Shown here: piece after piece, positions 41,499-53,569 of the stretch
How the letters are laid out: each line of letters begins with the position of its first letter
Numbering within the stretch: the first letter of the stretch is position 1
Source: Isoetes taiwanensis
Lineage: Eukaryota > Streptophyta > Lycopodiopsida > Isoetales > Isoetaceae
Assembly: GCA_021234155.1 (NCBI GenBank)
Contig: JAJEKV010000085.1
Span: forward strand, 2,862,706 to 2,926,705
Length of the DNA: 64,000 nt
Direction of reading: 5' to 3'
The notes under the pieces: generated by a model
Databases searched by the model: none
What the model was told of the DNA's origin: nothing
Seen by the model: the letters and a program-made list of their open reading frames with translations, nothing else
Translations under genes and position numbers: made by a program

Positions 41499-42950
41499 GC
41501 TCTGATACCACTGTGACGCTCCCAGAGTCTATACAATGCTCCCATCGTATAAACACGGGAATTCCACTCCCATGGCGACTACATCACCATGGTAAGTCCT
41601 TTCGTCGGACTCGGACCACTTGGGATGGCCAAGTGTCCGGGCGAGGAACACGGAGGTGTCATTCGTCCCACGTCCTCTATGGGAAATCCTATACAGGAAG
41701 CATACATATACGTTAGCATACAATCATCATGCAAAAATAATATATCATCACGAAGGGTGGCCTATCCATCATCATCACAGAGAAGACAATACATCCATAA
41801 TAACACGAAATAACACCATGACAAGGCACTACCCGGGGCTCAGACTCCAAGGGATCAACTGACGGCCAGGGCCTCAAGATATCAACAGACGGAGGTATAA
41901 CATGGCGTTGGCTGGCATAAGACAATGGCTAGGGTAGTCCACTCCATCTGCTGAATCATGCTATGACGTGCTTGTAGCCCTCCGGAGACGCAATCCCAAG
42001 GAATCACCCTGCGGGACTACTCCAGGTTACATCTCCCCGGTCCGCTGAGGCAGGTCAGAGAGGCGTCTCCTCCCCGAGCATGATGGATCCCTGGGTGCGC
42101 TAAAGAACACGTGCCCCCTCAGTGTCCCCCGCATCCATACCCAACTTACTCTCCTAAATCTAAAGGCTGGCTCACCAGCCCGTTCGAGCCTAGGGCGGCC
42201 ATATAGGCTCCCACCCTCCGCTCCAGAGAGTGTCAGACCCATACCCGACCCACACACAGTGACCGGCTATAAGCCTAGCACACTATAGGAGTCCTGTAGC
42301 CGCATTAGGCAAGACCCCACCCCCGATTCACCATCATACTCGTTATCTGGTGCTGAACTACATCATAGTATCCACAGCCAGGTTGGCTCTTGTGCATAGG
42401 CTGCATTTATTGGGTGTTACGGGATCTAGCTAGAGACATCTCTACTGCTAAGAGGCTTTTAGGTCTCTACCCTTCCCTTAATTCCCAATACATAGAAGAA
42501 CTGGGAAGAAAGAATATAACACCAGCTAAGTATCTAGAACAACATACAAAAGAGAATTTAATCATTCCATCCATTCAAAGAAGTGTCAGTAATGACTAAC
42601 CAGTCTCTTGGCTGGAGCCGTTGTCACAGAAGGCATCCATAGTTCGAGACTTGTTGGTAGGTGTTGACAAAAACGGGTGTAAGCTGGTGGCTGCTGCTCC
42701 TCTTCACTCCCAATTCGAATTTGGGGATGAATTGGGGGTAGGACCCCTATTCCATTATCCAAAATGGCAAGTCCCTCCTGGCCAATCGATTTGGGCCAGG
42801 TGGCACCCCCTCATTGGTGACAATTAGTTAATTGGATAATTATCCATTGGTTTTATTAGCATAGATAATAAAATCCATTGTAGGCGAACTCCCACTTGGG
42901 CCCCTAGGCCTACTATGTACTAGTGACGTGTCATGGTATGCATGCGTATC
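41499..42950 (-). mobile_element. LTR with primer-binding site, minus orientation (copy 1)
   Basis: GCTCTGATACCA (41499-41510) is the reverse complement of the tRNA-Met primer site. Next to it starts TGTGACGCTCC, the LTR edge. Blocks shared with the LTR at 43038-44330 include GACAATGGCTAGGG, CTCCAGGTT.CATCTCCCCGG and GTGACCGGC.ATAA.CCTAGC. They are in the same order, so this is one family about 1.4 kb long. Short frames inside are not genes. Confidence 0.65.
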
Positions 42951-43037
42951 CCGTATAGATACCTGGAACGTCACGCCGGTTAGACTATTTAGCTAGGGAT
43001 ATGGTTAATGCTAATTCTTGGTCAACCAAGAGCATGG

Positions 43038-44330
43038 TTCTGATACCATTGTAACGCTCCCCACAAAATATACGGCGCCTGGCCGTACACGCCGTAGGAA
43101 ATCCCCCATCCGGTCCTTCGACCGCACGGGCCCTTCGTCTATCCTGCACTCCAGGGTATCCCTAGTCCGGGAAGGGGACACGAAGGTATCTTGCGCGCCC
43201 TTCCCTTATGGGCTCCTATAACATCAGAAGCATAAACAACGTCAGAACTAGCAATAACAATAGATCGAACTACCTCGAAGGGTAGCACATCCATATATCC
43301 ATAGATACAATAGAGATAAGCACATGCCATAAAACATGAGAGCTCCTACCCAAGGCTTAGACTCATGGGGAGGTAGACTGACGGTTAGGCTACAAGATCG
43401 AGCAGATCGAATCATAAAATTGTCGGGGCTGGCTATAGACAATGGCTAGGGTTGACCACTCCATCCGCCCCTCCTGTGCATACTTTGCAGATGGGCTAAA
43501 TCGGGCTTTAGTACGACTCTAGCCTTCCGGATACGCAATCCCATGGTATCACCCATCGAGACTGCTCCAGGTTGCATCTCCCCGGTCCGTTGAGGTAGGA
43601 AAGGTTCCATCTCCCCTTCCGGGGTCTAAAGGTTCCACGGGCGGCTAGAGAATCATGGCGACACACGATTCTTCCCTGACTTAACCCCCCAAAACAAGAG
43701 TCAGGCCGTCACCTGCAGCTCTTGAGAGGTAGGAAACACCATTGCCTCAGGAGGTATCGGACCCATGCCCGGCCCACTCGAAGTGACCGGCCATAAACCT
43801 AGCCTGTTATGGGGTCCCCAGTAGCCGCGCTCAGCAGGGACCCTCCCTCCGCCTTGCTTCTAGCCCCATTATGTAGTGTTGAGTCATATCATAGCCCCCG
43901 TAGCCCGGTGGGTTCCTATGCACAGGCCGCATAATAATAAAAACTAAAGGGTCTAAACTAGGATCATTACTAAGTAATGGTTACTAGGTCTCTACCCCCT
44001 TTCCCAATACAAGAGGAGCAAACATGATCACCCAATATCACATATCCACATAACATGATCATAATAAGAAGAACATCTAAACCTAATCATATACATCTAA
44101 CTTACAGTTAGGGTTCATTGATTAGGGTTCAAGATCTATACTGAGGTGTCTAGGAAGGTTCTACTAGAAACAGAAAATGCTAACTCATCTGGAGTACTAA
44201 CTTCCCGTGTGGCGGGTGCCCAATAGGTTAAGGCCACGTGGAAAATGGTCTTAACCTAAGGTTGGCTAAGTTATATGAATAACTTAGTCATGCACCTTAC
44301 ACCACTAATCTATGGTATACAATGTCTCCT
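43038..44330 (-). mobile_element. LTR with primer-binding site, minus orientation (copy 2)
   Basis: TTCTGATACCA (43038-43048) followed by TTGTAACGCTCC repeats the layout of copy 1 with moderate divergence. Only about 90 bp lie between the far end of copy 1 and this primer site. The two LTRs are therefore almost tandem, with most of one internal region missing. The distal ends (about 42950 and 44330) are approximate. Confidence 0.6.
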
Positions 44331-44339
44331 TAGTAAGCT

Positions 44340-44780
44340 TTTGGATAACAGCCCTTCAAAGTTGGTAAAGGCATCGCACTACAAAAAACTGATCAATCAT
44401 ATGCTTGTCAGGGGTCCAAAGTAGTACATGCTAACATACTTGTCCATGAGAAGTGTAGAGCGATTACGTCCATTCGCATATAGGAGCATACCACCTCATA
44501 ACTGAGACAGGTAAATGGGCCCGAGAAGAGCGAGAAAATAGGGTCTGCCAATGTTGCTAGCTGGGATTGAAGATTAATGCCACACTCTACAGCAATACCC
44601 TGCATTTGCACCTATTTCGGCATGATATGAGGGGTTGGTTACACCTAAACAACTGCTACATGCGATGATGAACATGGCTTCAGTAGGGACGTTGACATCT
44701 TATATTAAGGAGATATTAGGCAAGCGGGCTCAATTGTGCCCCTGATCATTACAATGTCACGTACAAATCTAAAATTTACA
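44340..44780. other. No gene recognised
   Basis: AT-rich sequence between the LTR pair and a LINE 3' end. Nothing supported. Confidence 0.4.
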
Positions 44781-44789
44781 ACAACCTTG

Positions 44790-44915
44790 CTAAGTTTTTT
44801 CTCCTTAAGGAACCTTCCGCACCGCCTTTTTTTTTTGGGGGTCCTTGTCAGTAATACGTTGTCTGTTCTTTGTCTATTTATTCGTTTGGGTCCATAGACC
44901 ATCTAGTCTATTTGA
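44790..44915 (+). mobile_element. LINE 3' end fragment (copy a)
   Basis: TTTTTTCTCCTTAAGGAACC...GTTCTTTG...TTTGGGTCCATAGACC matches the 3' ends at 46650-46790 and 49640-49790. ATAGAC and GTCTAT (44894-44911) form the shared terminal hairpin. No microsatellite tail is present here. Confidence 0.55.
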
Positions 44916-44919
44916 AGCT

Positions 44920-46515
44920 CTAAAAGTAGGAGAGCATGCATTGATAAAGAGTATCACCTTAGTATCAAAATCCTGATGTGATGATGTGACAGACATGGTA
45001 TTTCTACTATTCATATGGTACCCTACATTGATTGGTCTCAGCTAATGATAATTTAATCATCTTATTTTTCTACTCGAAACCTCTCTTTCCTAGAAGCGTC
45101 AAATGATCCTTTTTTCATGGATCTCAACCTTTGCTTTAAGATTAGACTAAAACTAAAAAGCGAGAACCAAAAAACATACATCTAGAGATGTAAAATAGTT
45201 AATGGCATGGAGGAATGTATGATGCACACATATGCATGCTCTGGCACGTACATTAGATGCCATTGTTTCATTTATGATAATAATAGACAACTAAAAAATA
45301 AAAGTTTTGAATGTTTTGATAACTAACCTCGTAATAATGTATTCTCAACGGAATATGTACAAAAAAGAGTAGGGACCACAAGAAAACAAATAATAAAACA
45401 AACATAAATATATAGCACGATCTACCAAGGTGTTATTGGCAAATCTTTATGTATGAAGCGTACCCCTTTAAATTACTTTAAGATTATAACAGAATATTTA
45501 CAATTCCTTGTCGAATATGGATCATATATAGGTAAGCAAATTTGGAGGTTTATATATAGCTAGCAATATTATAGATAATTGTCCATACATATATTCATGT
45601 CTTACTTAATCAAGCATTTTATAAGCATTTGTAAGATTCAAATCTATCCATAAGGAAACAAGTATATGAGACTCAAATATTTTAATAGATTCCGCTGACT
45701 TATTCACGCATTATAATAATGTGCAAGTCTACAGCTTTTGGAGATGCTTGAATAAGACCTAAAGTGGCCTTTAGGGAACAATAGGGTCACAATTGTAGAT
45801 TGAGGGGACAACAAGGTGATTGGCTTACCTTCATAAAAGTTAAAAATAACACTGTGTGATATGCTGCCACTCACACATTGCCATGTGGATGCAATAATAG
45901 CATGTATAGTCAACTATGTTTGCTAGATGCGGGTTTGCACCCACAGATTCTATTGTTTATATTTCAATTATAGACAACTTATGTGGCGGCTTGAGCTCGT
46001 GAATTATCTTAGGGATATGACATTATCATTTAAATCATATAAAGAACGAATTTATGTTTGGTCATATAGTATTTAATACACACATAATGATGTGTTAGCA
46101 ATTTATTAAGTCAAATAGGTAAATAATTTTGTCTTCTTTTTGACCATCAATGGTTGGCTTGACATGCCATCACTACATTTACTTTTGTTGTTTATATATG
46201 TGGGCGACAAAATGCTCCTCTCTTCTTCTTCATTTGATTCTTTTGTTGTCTTTCTTATCTTGATTTATTCAAATAATCATTTCATCCTTCATTATTCTAT
46301 TCTATTATATTCTATTATGTGTATGTTACATCATGTTTTGGAGGCTTTTGATAGTTATTTGCTAGCTTGTTGTCAGTTTATTTGTTGTTGGTTGTATGTC
46401 TTTTCTAACTCAACTTGTAGACATATTGCCATCACCGCATTACCGCATTTTCTTTGTTTTTTCTTGTATGTCTTTGTCATGCTAAAGTATTTAGGACTAA
46501 CTGGTTTATTCTGAA
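44920..46515. other. No gene recognised, very AT-rich
   Basis: Short frames only. The composition and lack of repeats give no hint of function. Confidence 0.4.
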
Positions 46516-46840
46516 AATTTTGGACTAGATAGATGGATAGATGGATAGTGTCCACGGGAACCCAATAAAGAGGGCCTTAAATGCATGGAGGAGTAAGCAA
46601 CCCAACAAGGACAACATAACAATAAAGAGAGTAATTGAATGATTGAATTGGATTGGCGTTATCGTCTACGGAGACAAACGGCCTATGGGACCCAAACAAA
46701 CAGACAAACAAACAAAGAACAACCAGCCTATTACTTCTAGGATTAAAAGACCCCTGCCCTGGTTTTTGAGGAAAAAACTTAGCAGTAATAAGCTTGTTGA
46801 TGAATTGTACATTTGTACATGTCAGTGTAATAATCAGGGG
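46516..46840 (-). mobile_element. Two LINE 3' ends in minus orientation (copies b and c)
   Basis: Copy b: GATAGATGGATAGATGGATA followed by GTGTCCACGGGAACCCAATA, which on the minus strand is TATTGGGTTCCCGTGGACAC with a (TATCCATC)n tail. Copy c: at 46665-46790 the minus strand reads CTCAAAAACCAGGGCAGGGG, then CTTTTAATCC, then GGGTCCCATAGGCC...GTCTCCGTAGACGATAA. This matches the LINE at 47560-49800 almost motif by motif. Confidence 0.6.
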
Positions 46841-46869
46841 CACAATTGAGCTTGCATGTATAGTACCTC

Positions 46870-47530
46870 CTAAATATAGGATGCCAATGCTCCTACTGAA
46901 GGCATGTTCATCATCACATGTAGCAGTTGATTAGGTGTAATTAACTCAACATATCATGACCAAATAGGTGCAAATGTTGGGCAATTTTGAAGAGCATGGC
47001 ACTCACCTTTTATAGTTCCCAGTTTGGCAACATTGGCAGGCCTTTTTTCTCGCTCTTCCTAGGCATGTCTTAATTCTGAGGTGGTGTGCCTGCACGAAGG
47101 GACACAATCGCTCTAGGCACTCATGAGCATATGCATTAATAAATATCTCTCTGGACCTCTGACAAGCATGTGATTAATCTAGTCCTTATAGTGCGATGTC
47201 GTTACCAACTCCAAAACACTGTTATTCCAAAGCTCAGTGTTGATGGAAATTGGCAGGAGTGCATATAATTTCTTATTGGTTTAATAATCAGATGTGGTTG
47301 CTGACATAGAAAGAGTTTAGAGCTAAGTTCCTCCTTTTAAGGTGGCAAAAGGTATCTTTAGTTCTTCCTCCAATAGCATAAGTGGATGCCTCCCCAGCTT
47401 CAGGTGGTCCATGAGCATGTCAAAACAGATACATTTAGTGAATTCCATGCACAAAATCCTGCTTGTTGTTGAAATCCTACCTCCCTCAGCAAAATTGTCT
47501 TTGGTCATCCATAGGACCAACAAAAAGCAC
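46870..47530 (-). pseudogene. Possible zf-RVT fragment of a non-LTR element
   Basis: The minus strand shows ACQCC and, after a shift, ECHALQNCPTF, reminiscent of the C-x2-C ... E..H....C end of plant reverse-transcriptase zinc fingers, and MDHLKLGRHPLM upstream. Many stops. This is a weak assignment made from short motifs only. Confidence 0.25.
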
Positions 47531-47539
47531 TATGGAGAT

Positions 47540-49800
47540 GGGTTTGTTACCAGGCATCAGGGGGAGATGTTCGGCCTGCTGGACACTCATCTTCGAACCT
47601 TTTGGCGCAGAGTGCTTCGAAGGCCAGCCCAGCCTACAGGGGACATCACACCGGCGGTGGGAATGATTTGCAAAGCAGACTCTATGACCCACCGGACGCA
47701 GACGCCCATACCCCCACGGGATGGCCCCCATTGGTTCTCGTGGAGGAGGATGTTGTGGAGGGCACCGGCGGGGGCTAATGGGAAGGTGACACCGATGGTA
47801 TCTGGTGAAGTTACTCAAATGGGCAGGCGGCCGCTTGTCGATCCTCACTACCGTTCAATGAGCATTGCGGGAAGGTTTCCCAGACAATGGACCACAAGTA
47901 GGGTTGTTCCCATTCACAAGGCGGGCGACCCACACTTGTCCGGCCAATTACCAGCACGACGATCATGGTCGAGGCGCAGCAGATGCGAGCCCTCACACAA
48001 GCGAGCTTTAGACCCGCCACTCAACGATTGACCATATCTTTACACGCGGTCGATTGAAGACAAACCGGAACCATCGGCCGGGACTTGTATTGCCGCTTTG
48101 TGGACTTCGCTGAAAGGCTTTTGATACGGTTCAGGGGAAAAGCCGTGGGCTAGGACTGCATCAACCGGGGCGCTGCCGCCTGTGCGTAATGCCATATACA
48201 AGTGTATGAGAGTTGCTTTGGGGATGTACCGGGACGGGCCAAGCATTCACACCAAGAGTATCGGGGTCCGCTGTGGTTGCCCCCTCTCACCAACACTTTT
48301 TGGCCTCTACATTGATCAGTTAGAGCCCCGGCTTACTAAGCATGGGGGGATGGCATACGACTTTTGCACCCGTGTCATCCGCCCCACTCATCTATGCGGG
48401 ACGATGTTGGCCTGCTGGCCCACACCCCGAAGCTATGCCATCCGGATGCCCGAGACACATTTTGTCGCTACGAGACATGCGGCGTGAATCTGGCCAAGAC
48501 CACGGGTGGTTCTCATATCCTCTTCACGCCACCCCATGCCTCCCCGTGCACTCACATATCGGGGGATGACTGTGGAGGTCAGCCCACCTACAAGTACCTA
48601 GGGGTGGAGTTCCCCTCCTCGCCTCTGCTGGGAGGCGTCTATCCGCTTATGGGTTGCGCAGATTTGGAAAGCGTTTTTATACCATGCAGAACAACAATCA
48701 CCGTGGTGAGCTCTATGATTGGGGCCATCGGTCCACATCTGTTTTTAACCGGTCGAGCTCGTCCTTCCAGACGGGTCGAGGTTTGGGGCCCTCGTCGCCT
48801 TTGGCGCACTGGAATGACTTGGAGCAGTGTAAGGCATTTTTGGCACGGGCACTTGGGGTGAAACCTTCAGTCCCCATCGATTCTCGCAAGCAGAAACCGA
48901 TTCTTGCCGCTTCAGCCGGCAGCCCTTGATAGACACATCGCCTATTTTGAGTAAAGTGGTTACTATGGGTGATGCCGGCTCCGCTTTTGGCTTACACCGG
49001 GTGGGCAATGGGCCCCCGCTCAGGCATGTTGGAGGGGTAAGAGAGATCGCTGGTTCGGCCAGATGGAATGCGAGGAGCACAAGTGCGTCACAGTGGACCC
49101 ACAGCACCCGATCGTGGACGACTGCGGGGAGTACCCTAGATGCTTGCTTCCTTGGCAAGCTCTGGGACCCCGGCGCTCTAGAGCAGGTCAAAACGGCCCA
49201 TTACAAGGAGCACATCAACCCCGTGTTAGCCCAGGGCCCACAGCTCTACCTCGTTCCAACCGCCGAAAAAAAGGCAGAGTCATTGTCTCCATTCGCGACA
49301 GGGTGCCCACCATCTTCGCGATCGAGGCGGGCAGGGCTCACGTCGGTCTTTGTCAAGCGGGTGCCATTGAGGATGAGTCTTACACTTTCGAGTTGCCCAA
49401 AGATTGATCGGATCGGGGCGAATCGCTCCCTTAATGCGGCGGACTTGCCCTACATTTGCCGATGAACACACCGCGGATTAACGCGTGCCTGGGGTCGTAC
49501 ATTCAGGAGGTACTGGACCTGCGAGGTCACCTTTGCCCCCGCCTGGCTACCCGCTGATTAGGCACTACGGGTGCGATGCATGAGTGTATATATTTGGGTG
49601 TTTTTGCATTTTATATGTTAGGACAGTTTGTCGGCAGGCTGATTGCTGCCACGGTTTTTCCCTCAAAAACCCTTCGTGGCGGGGGTTTTTTAATCCGGGC
49701 AGTAATCCGCTTGCTGCGTTTTTGTATTGGGTCCCATAGACCGATTGGTCTCCGTGGACGATAAAAATACCTTCCTTCCTTCCTTCCTTCCTTCCTTCCT
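47540..49800 (+). mobile_element. LINE (non-LTR retrotransposon) fragment with reverse transcriptase
   Basis: The plus strand reads RQWTTSRVVPIHKAGDPH (near 47880, the entry block of LINE reverse transcriptases), GVRCGCPLSPTLFGLYID (48261-48320) and RDDVGLLAHTP (48391 onward). The last stands for the usual (F/Y)ADD(V/I) catalytic box with the first residue changed. YKYLGVEF follows near 48590, typical of the thumb region. The GC content is far higher than that of the flanks. Stops and shifts are common, so it is dead. The 3' end has GGGTCCCATAGACC, a hairpin, GTCTCCGTGGACGATAAAAA and a (TTCC)n tail ending near 49800. The 5' part including the endonuclease is missing. Confidence 0.75.
49770..49800. 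repeat. (TTCC)n microsatellite tail of the LINE
   Basis: Seven TTCC units directly behind ATAAAAATACC. They take the place of a poly(A) tail. Confidence 0.9.
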
Positions 49801-49805
49801 CTCAA

Positions 49806-50640
49806 AGTATTTGTTTTGTGGTGGCAAATCATTCATCATTATGTGGGAGTTAATGTTGCAGTTCAAAAATTTTGCCCAGACGTGTCTGCAATTTGTCCCT
49901 TTTGGACAGAAAGGGACGAGACAATTGAACATTGCTTCTTCCTGTATCAACATGTCAAGCTTGCTTGGTTATGACTTCAAGACATCTTTCACTGCAATTT
50001 GAATAGTCAACATGTGTTATTAGCAGTCTATCAAAGTAGCTTGGAAAATTTGGCAAAAAGGGTTTTTTATTTGTCTCCTGCATGGACATTTGGTCCATTT
50101 GAAAAAGAATCTTCTCATATTCAAAGGTCATGTTTGTTCTGATGCACATGTTGGAAAACTGAGGATGATCAAAAAATTATGTACGCCTTTTTTTCTTGGA
50201 AAAGCGTCTTTTTTGCTTGTTTCTTTTCCTCTCTCTCCTTGAAAACATGAATTTCTCCTTGAATTGGGCAGAAATTCTCTTCATTAGCTTGCTGCACGTG
50301 TAGAGGGCCAACACTTTTAGATTCTAAGCACCATAAGCTTTCTATGGATGCTATAATCTTTGCGATTCTCAAACAAGGATCAAGATTTTGTGGTTTCATG
50401 TCTAGACCTCCTTTTGATCGTTGGACCTTGTTTCTAATCGACCATACCTTTCCAGACAACATCTTTCAACAAGAGTACTCTTCTGTTCCAAGTTGCATGG
50501 AATTCGAGACAAAGATAATTGACTCTTGGTTTCAAGAATTTGTAAGAAGCGGGAACATCTTGTCCATTGGGATTTTCAGATTGCATTGCAAATGGGGCAG
50601 GGGAAAAATTATTGTCAAATTCTATTTGGAATAAGTTTTT
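49806..50640 (+). pseudogene. zf-RVT-like remnant of a second LINE
   Basis: The frame beginning FVLWWQIIHHYV contains CPFWTERDETIEHCFFLYQH (49891-49950), which fits the C..C....ET..H.F..C pattern of the zinc-binding domain at the end of plant LINE polyproteins. The following 600 bp are full of stops. Confidence 0.4.
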
Positions 50641-50699
50641 GGATTTCAAAGATAATGGTTCTTTCATATAAGCGTGATTGGCATCTGTGATTTGGATCA

Positions 50700-51200
50700 G
50701 ACCTCTTCTAGATAAATTAATTCTCTTTTAATTGCTCTGCTTTCATCTTTCTATCTTCCCCTTCTTTGCCATGTTTTTTTCGAAATAATAGCCTTTTCCA
50801 CGTGATTCTGTTGCTTCCACCTGAGCTTTTTCTATGGAACCTATTATTTCTTCCAACGATATAAATCTACCCATTCTCCACGCCTTTCCTGTGCTCGTTC
50901 CTGCCGATAATTCCCAGCTACTACAACATTAAGTTATTTTCATAAAAATCCAAAAGGCATGATCTTATTTGGTAATTTTGCTAATTCTCTTCAAGGCAAA
51001 CAAACCATAAATGCAGTTATTCACAAAGTGCCTGTCTGGGTTAATCTTTCAAATGATCAGATGCCTGGGGATATCTCCATCCGCCTGATTCTGTTAAACT
51101 TTTTTATCTTATGGAATTCCGGAACATGTGGCGGAAATAACCTTTCCATTGTTCACTCAAAACTTTAAGTCCTTGAGTGATTCTGTTGTGATAAGGTTAA
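50700..51200. other. No gene recognised
   Basis: T-rich DNA before a microsatellite. Nothing supported. Confidence 0.4.
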
Positions 51201-51204
51201 TGAG

Positions 51205-51264
51205 ATAAGATAAGATAAGATAAGATAAGATAAGATAAGATAAGATAAGATAAGATAAGATAAG
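51205..51264. repeat. (GATAA)n microsatellite
   Basis: Twelve uninterrupted GATAA units. On the minus strand this is (TTATC)n and directly follows a LINE 3' hairpin, so it is the tail of the minus-strand LINE fragment. Confidence 0.95.
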
Positions 51265-51783
51265 AGGTCTTTTAACATCCACGAGAACCCAATGGGTTAT
51301 GGGACCAGAACAAAGAAAGAGGGCATAATCCCCAACAATACCTGGGGACTATGCCCCATAAGAAATCACAACCAGGGGATGAACCCCAATAATACAAAGG
51401 AAAAAGAACACAAGAAACAACAGAGAGTAATATGGATGTTGGAGGCGTTATGACGAATATCCCAGCCAGGGATTCTGGGGCCACTGATCGCAGATGATGG
51501 CCGTGCCTCTTCTATATACTGCCCACTCTTTTTGCAGCCTAGCCTCTCGTACTCTGCACAACTCTCCTCGTCGTCTGGTTAGCTGTATGAGGGAGAGATC
51601 TTCCTGGACAGAGAAACGAGTATTCTTCAAGTGGCTACCATGTTGAAGGACGTACAGTCTGTCACGAGAGGTCGTGAACTGCACAACAATATGACCAGGT
51701 TGATCCAGCCTCTGGGCCCCAACTCTTTGGGCTGTACTGATGCTAGGTTGCTGAATGTGCATGGTGTCCATGAAAAACTGCAC
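51265..51783 (-). mobile_element. LINE ORF1p fragment joined to a LINE 3' end
   Basis: The minus-strand frame 51783-51448 reads AQRVGAQRLDQPGHIVVQF, RDRLYVLQHGSHLK, VQEDLSLIQLTRRR and LQKEWAVYRRGTAII. This is the RNA-binding ORF1p pattern of L1-like elements (aqR.G.....rP..ivv.F...dR..vl, eDLs..q...R). Downstream on the same strand lies a 3' end with CCCATAACCCATTGGGTTCT (stem AACCC/GGGTT at 51286-51298) and the (TTATC)n tail. The endonuclease and reverse transcriptase are absent, so it is an internally deleted copy. Confidence 0.65.
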
Positions 51784-52247
51784 AAATGTCCGAGCAAGAG
51801 TCTATTTCAGGTATCCCCACTAGATGCAAATTTAGGCTCTTGTCTTGTTCGGAGTCAGGTATGGAAGGTGGAACGTGCTATGTCTGCCTGTGGGATTGCA
51901 AATCAGTCGTTATAGTATCTATACAAGAGACTGAGCCTGAGTGATTAATGGCATCCGTGCTTCTGTCTGGTTCCGGGTCAGTTTGTGCAATGTCATCCAT
52001 GCACTGCAGCTTGGTCGGGGTGCCGCAGTGTCGAAGATGAATGTTTCATGTTAACTACAAATCAAAAAAGGAAAGTAGGATTATGCAAGATCGACTCCAT
52101 CGATCTGATTGCAAACTGTTATGGAATTCCGCTCGGGGATAAGTATGTCCGAGTTACAGTGATTAACTGCTGCGCTATGGATGAAGCTTTACCAGACATA
52201 CAAAATCCCAGACTGTTTCAAGCACAGTCTACTGTTTCAAGCCCGGT

Positions 52248-52655
52248 CTACTGAGTAGCTTGGCTATCGATACTCCCATTTCCATTCCAGGGCATAGTGA
52301 ATTCTTCAGGTAAAACCCCAGGCTCCAGCTCCACCTCCCCCGCCTGCTCCACCTCCTCCTCCACCTCCTGCTCCTCCTCCTGCTCTACCTCCTGGTCATG
52401 CTCCATTGGTTGAGGCATCGCATTGTATGCCGCCTGCGATAGTGGTTCGTGTTGAGGCATCCGGGCATAGAGGCTGGCCACTAAGAAACGAAGCTCCTTA
52501 TTTTGAATCTCGAGCTGACGGTTGCGAGATTCGCTCTCGATCAATGCATGTACAACATGATCGAAGTGGTCAGCTAATACGGCCAGCCACCGTGTGATCT
52601 CAAGGGCCTCTGAGCCCAGATTTAAAATGGTCCTGCGCTCTGCATTCATCATCAT
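52248..52655 (-). CDS. Coiled-coil acidic protein of unknown function
   Basis: An uninterrupted 135-residue frame from ATG 52655. The N-terminal half is a predicted helix with heptad-like hydrophobics (LGSEALEITRWLAVLADHF, ESESRNRQLEIQNKELRFL). The C-terminal half is Glu-rich (EVEQEEEQEVEEEVEQAGEV) and rich in Gln/Pro. I recognise no family. Neighbours are LINE fragments and the palindrome array. It could be the small accessory ORF of an element. Confidence 0.4.
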   Translation of the reverse strand: MMMNAERRTILNLGSEALEITRWLAVLADHFDHVVHALIESESRNRQLEIQNKELRFLVASLYARMPQHEPLSQAAYNAMPQPMEHDQEVEQEEEQEVEEEVEQAGEVELEPGVLPEEFTMPWNGNGSIDSQATQ

Positions 52656-52879
52656 TGATCCAAGGACTGCATGGGTTGCAAGATTTGTGCAACTGGGGCT
52701 CCAGCCAGACTGGTGCTCGGATGTGGTTCAACCGGACTGGAGCTTGGAGCCGCAACTGGAGCCGAGCTGTGTGATTGCTGCCTCAAATGGACGTAACCCA
52801 CTATTGCATCTTGGTCACCAACTGGATGATTAATATAACTTGGCTTCTATCAATAGGAAGTTAGAGGAGTATCAGTATT

Positions 52880-53300
52880 CACGTCTGGCGTGTTATATTT
52901 ATTTATTTATAAACTTAGAAACTAAAAGACACGCCCGGCGTGTTTAAATTAAAAGTTGAAACTAAGGATAAAATTGTTTACACGCAGCGTGTAAACTGGC
53001 ATATAGGAAAAACTATACACGCTCGGCGTGCATTCAGCAGAGAGAGAAAAAAAAACATGTACATATAGATAAGTAAATAGATAAAGGCCAAACAATTATT
53101 TACACGCTTACACGCTTAGCGTGTAAATAATTGCCTGGCTTTTATCTATTTACTTATCTATCTGTACATTTTTTTTTTTCTCTCTGCTGAATGCATGTCG
53201 AGCGTGTATACATATTCAAAGCTAAGGTTAGCATGTATTCAGAACACGCTTAGCATGTATTCGGAACACGCTTAGCGTGTATTGGAACACGCTTAGCGTG
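52880..53300. repeat. Array of ACACGC...GCGTGT palindromes inside a foldback
   Basis: Short palindromes of the type CACGC(T)TAGCGTG appear near 52885, 52931, 52980, 53017, 53111, 53246, 53266 and 53287, with CCGG or TTAG-like centres. Related copies lie at 53957 and 54975. The stretch 53014-53210 is also a long inverted repeat: TGCATTCAGCAGAGAGAG, a run of A and GATAAGTAAATAGATAAA on the left match their reverse complements on the right, centred on TACACGCTTAGCGTGTA at about 53111. Confidence 0.85.
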
Positions 53301-53569
53301 TTTCAAATTTTATCTTTGAGATTTTTCTAATGCTTTCTACTATTCATAATAGAAACTTGCATGCAACAGCATGATTAATTCAGGAAGAGAAACTCAAGAA
53401 TCTACTCGAAACAAAAAGAAGCAGATGAAATTTATAAAAAACTATTCTGGTTTTCATAAACATCATCTGCTTCCTCTGCCTCGAGCAAATGCATAAGCTT
53501 CTCTTCTTGGATTAAACCTATCATTAACATGCAGCTTAAAACTAAATCAAAACTAACCTTGAATTCTGA

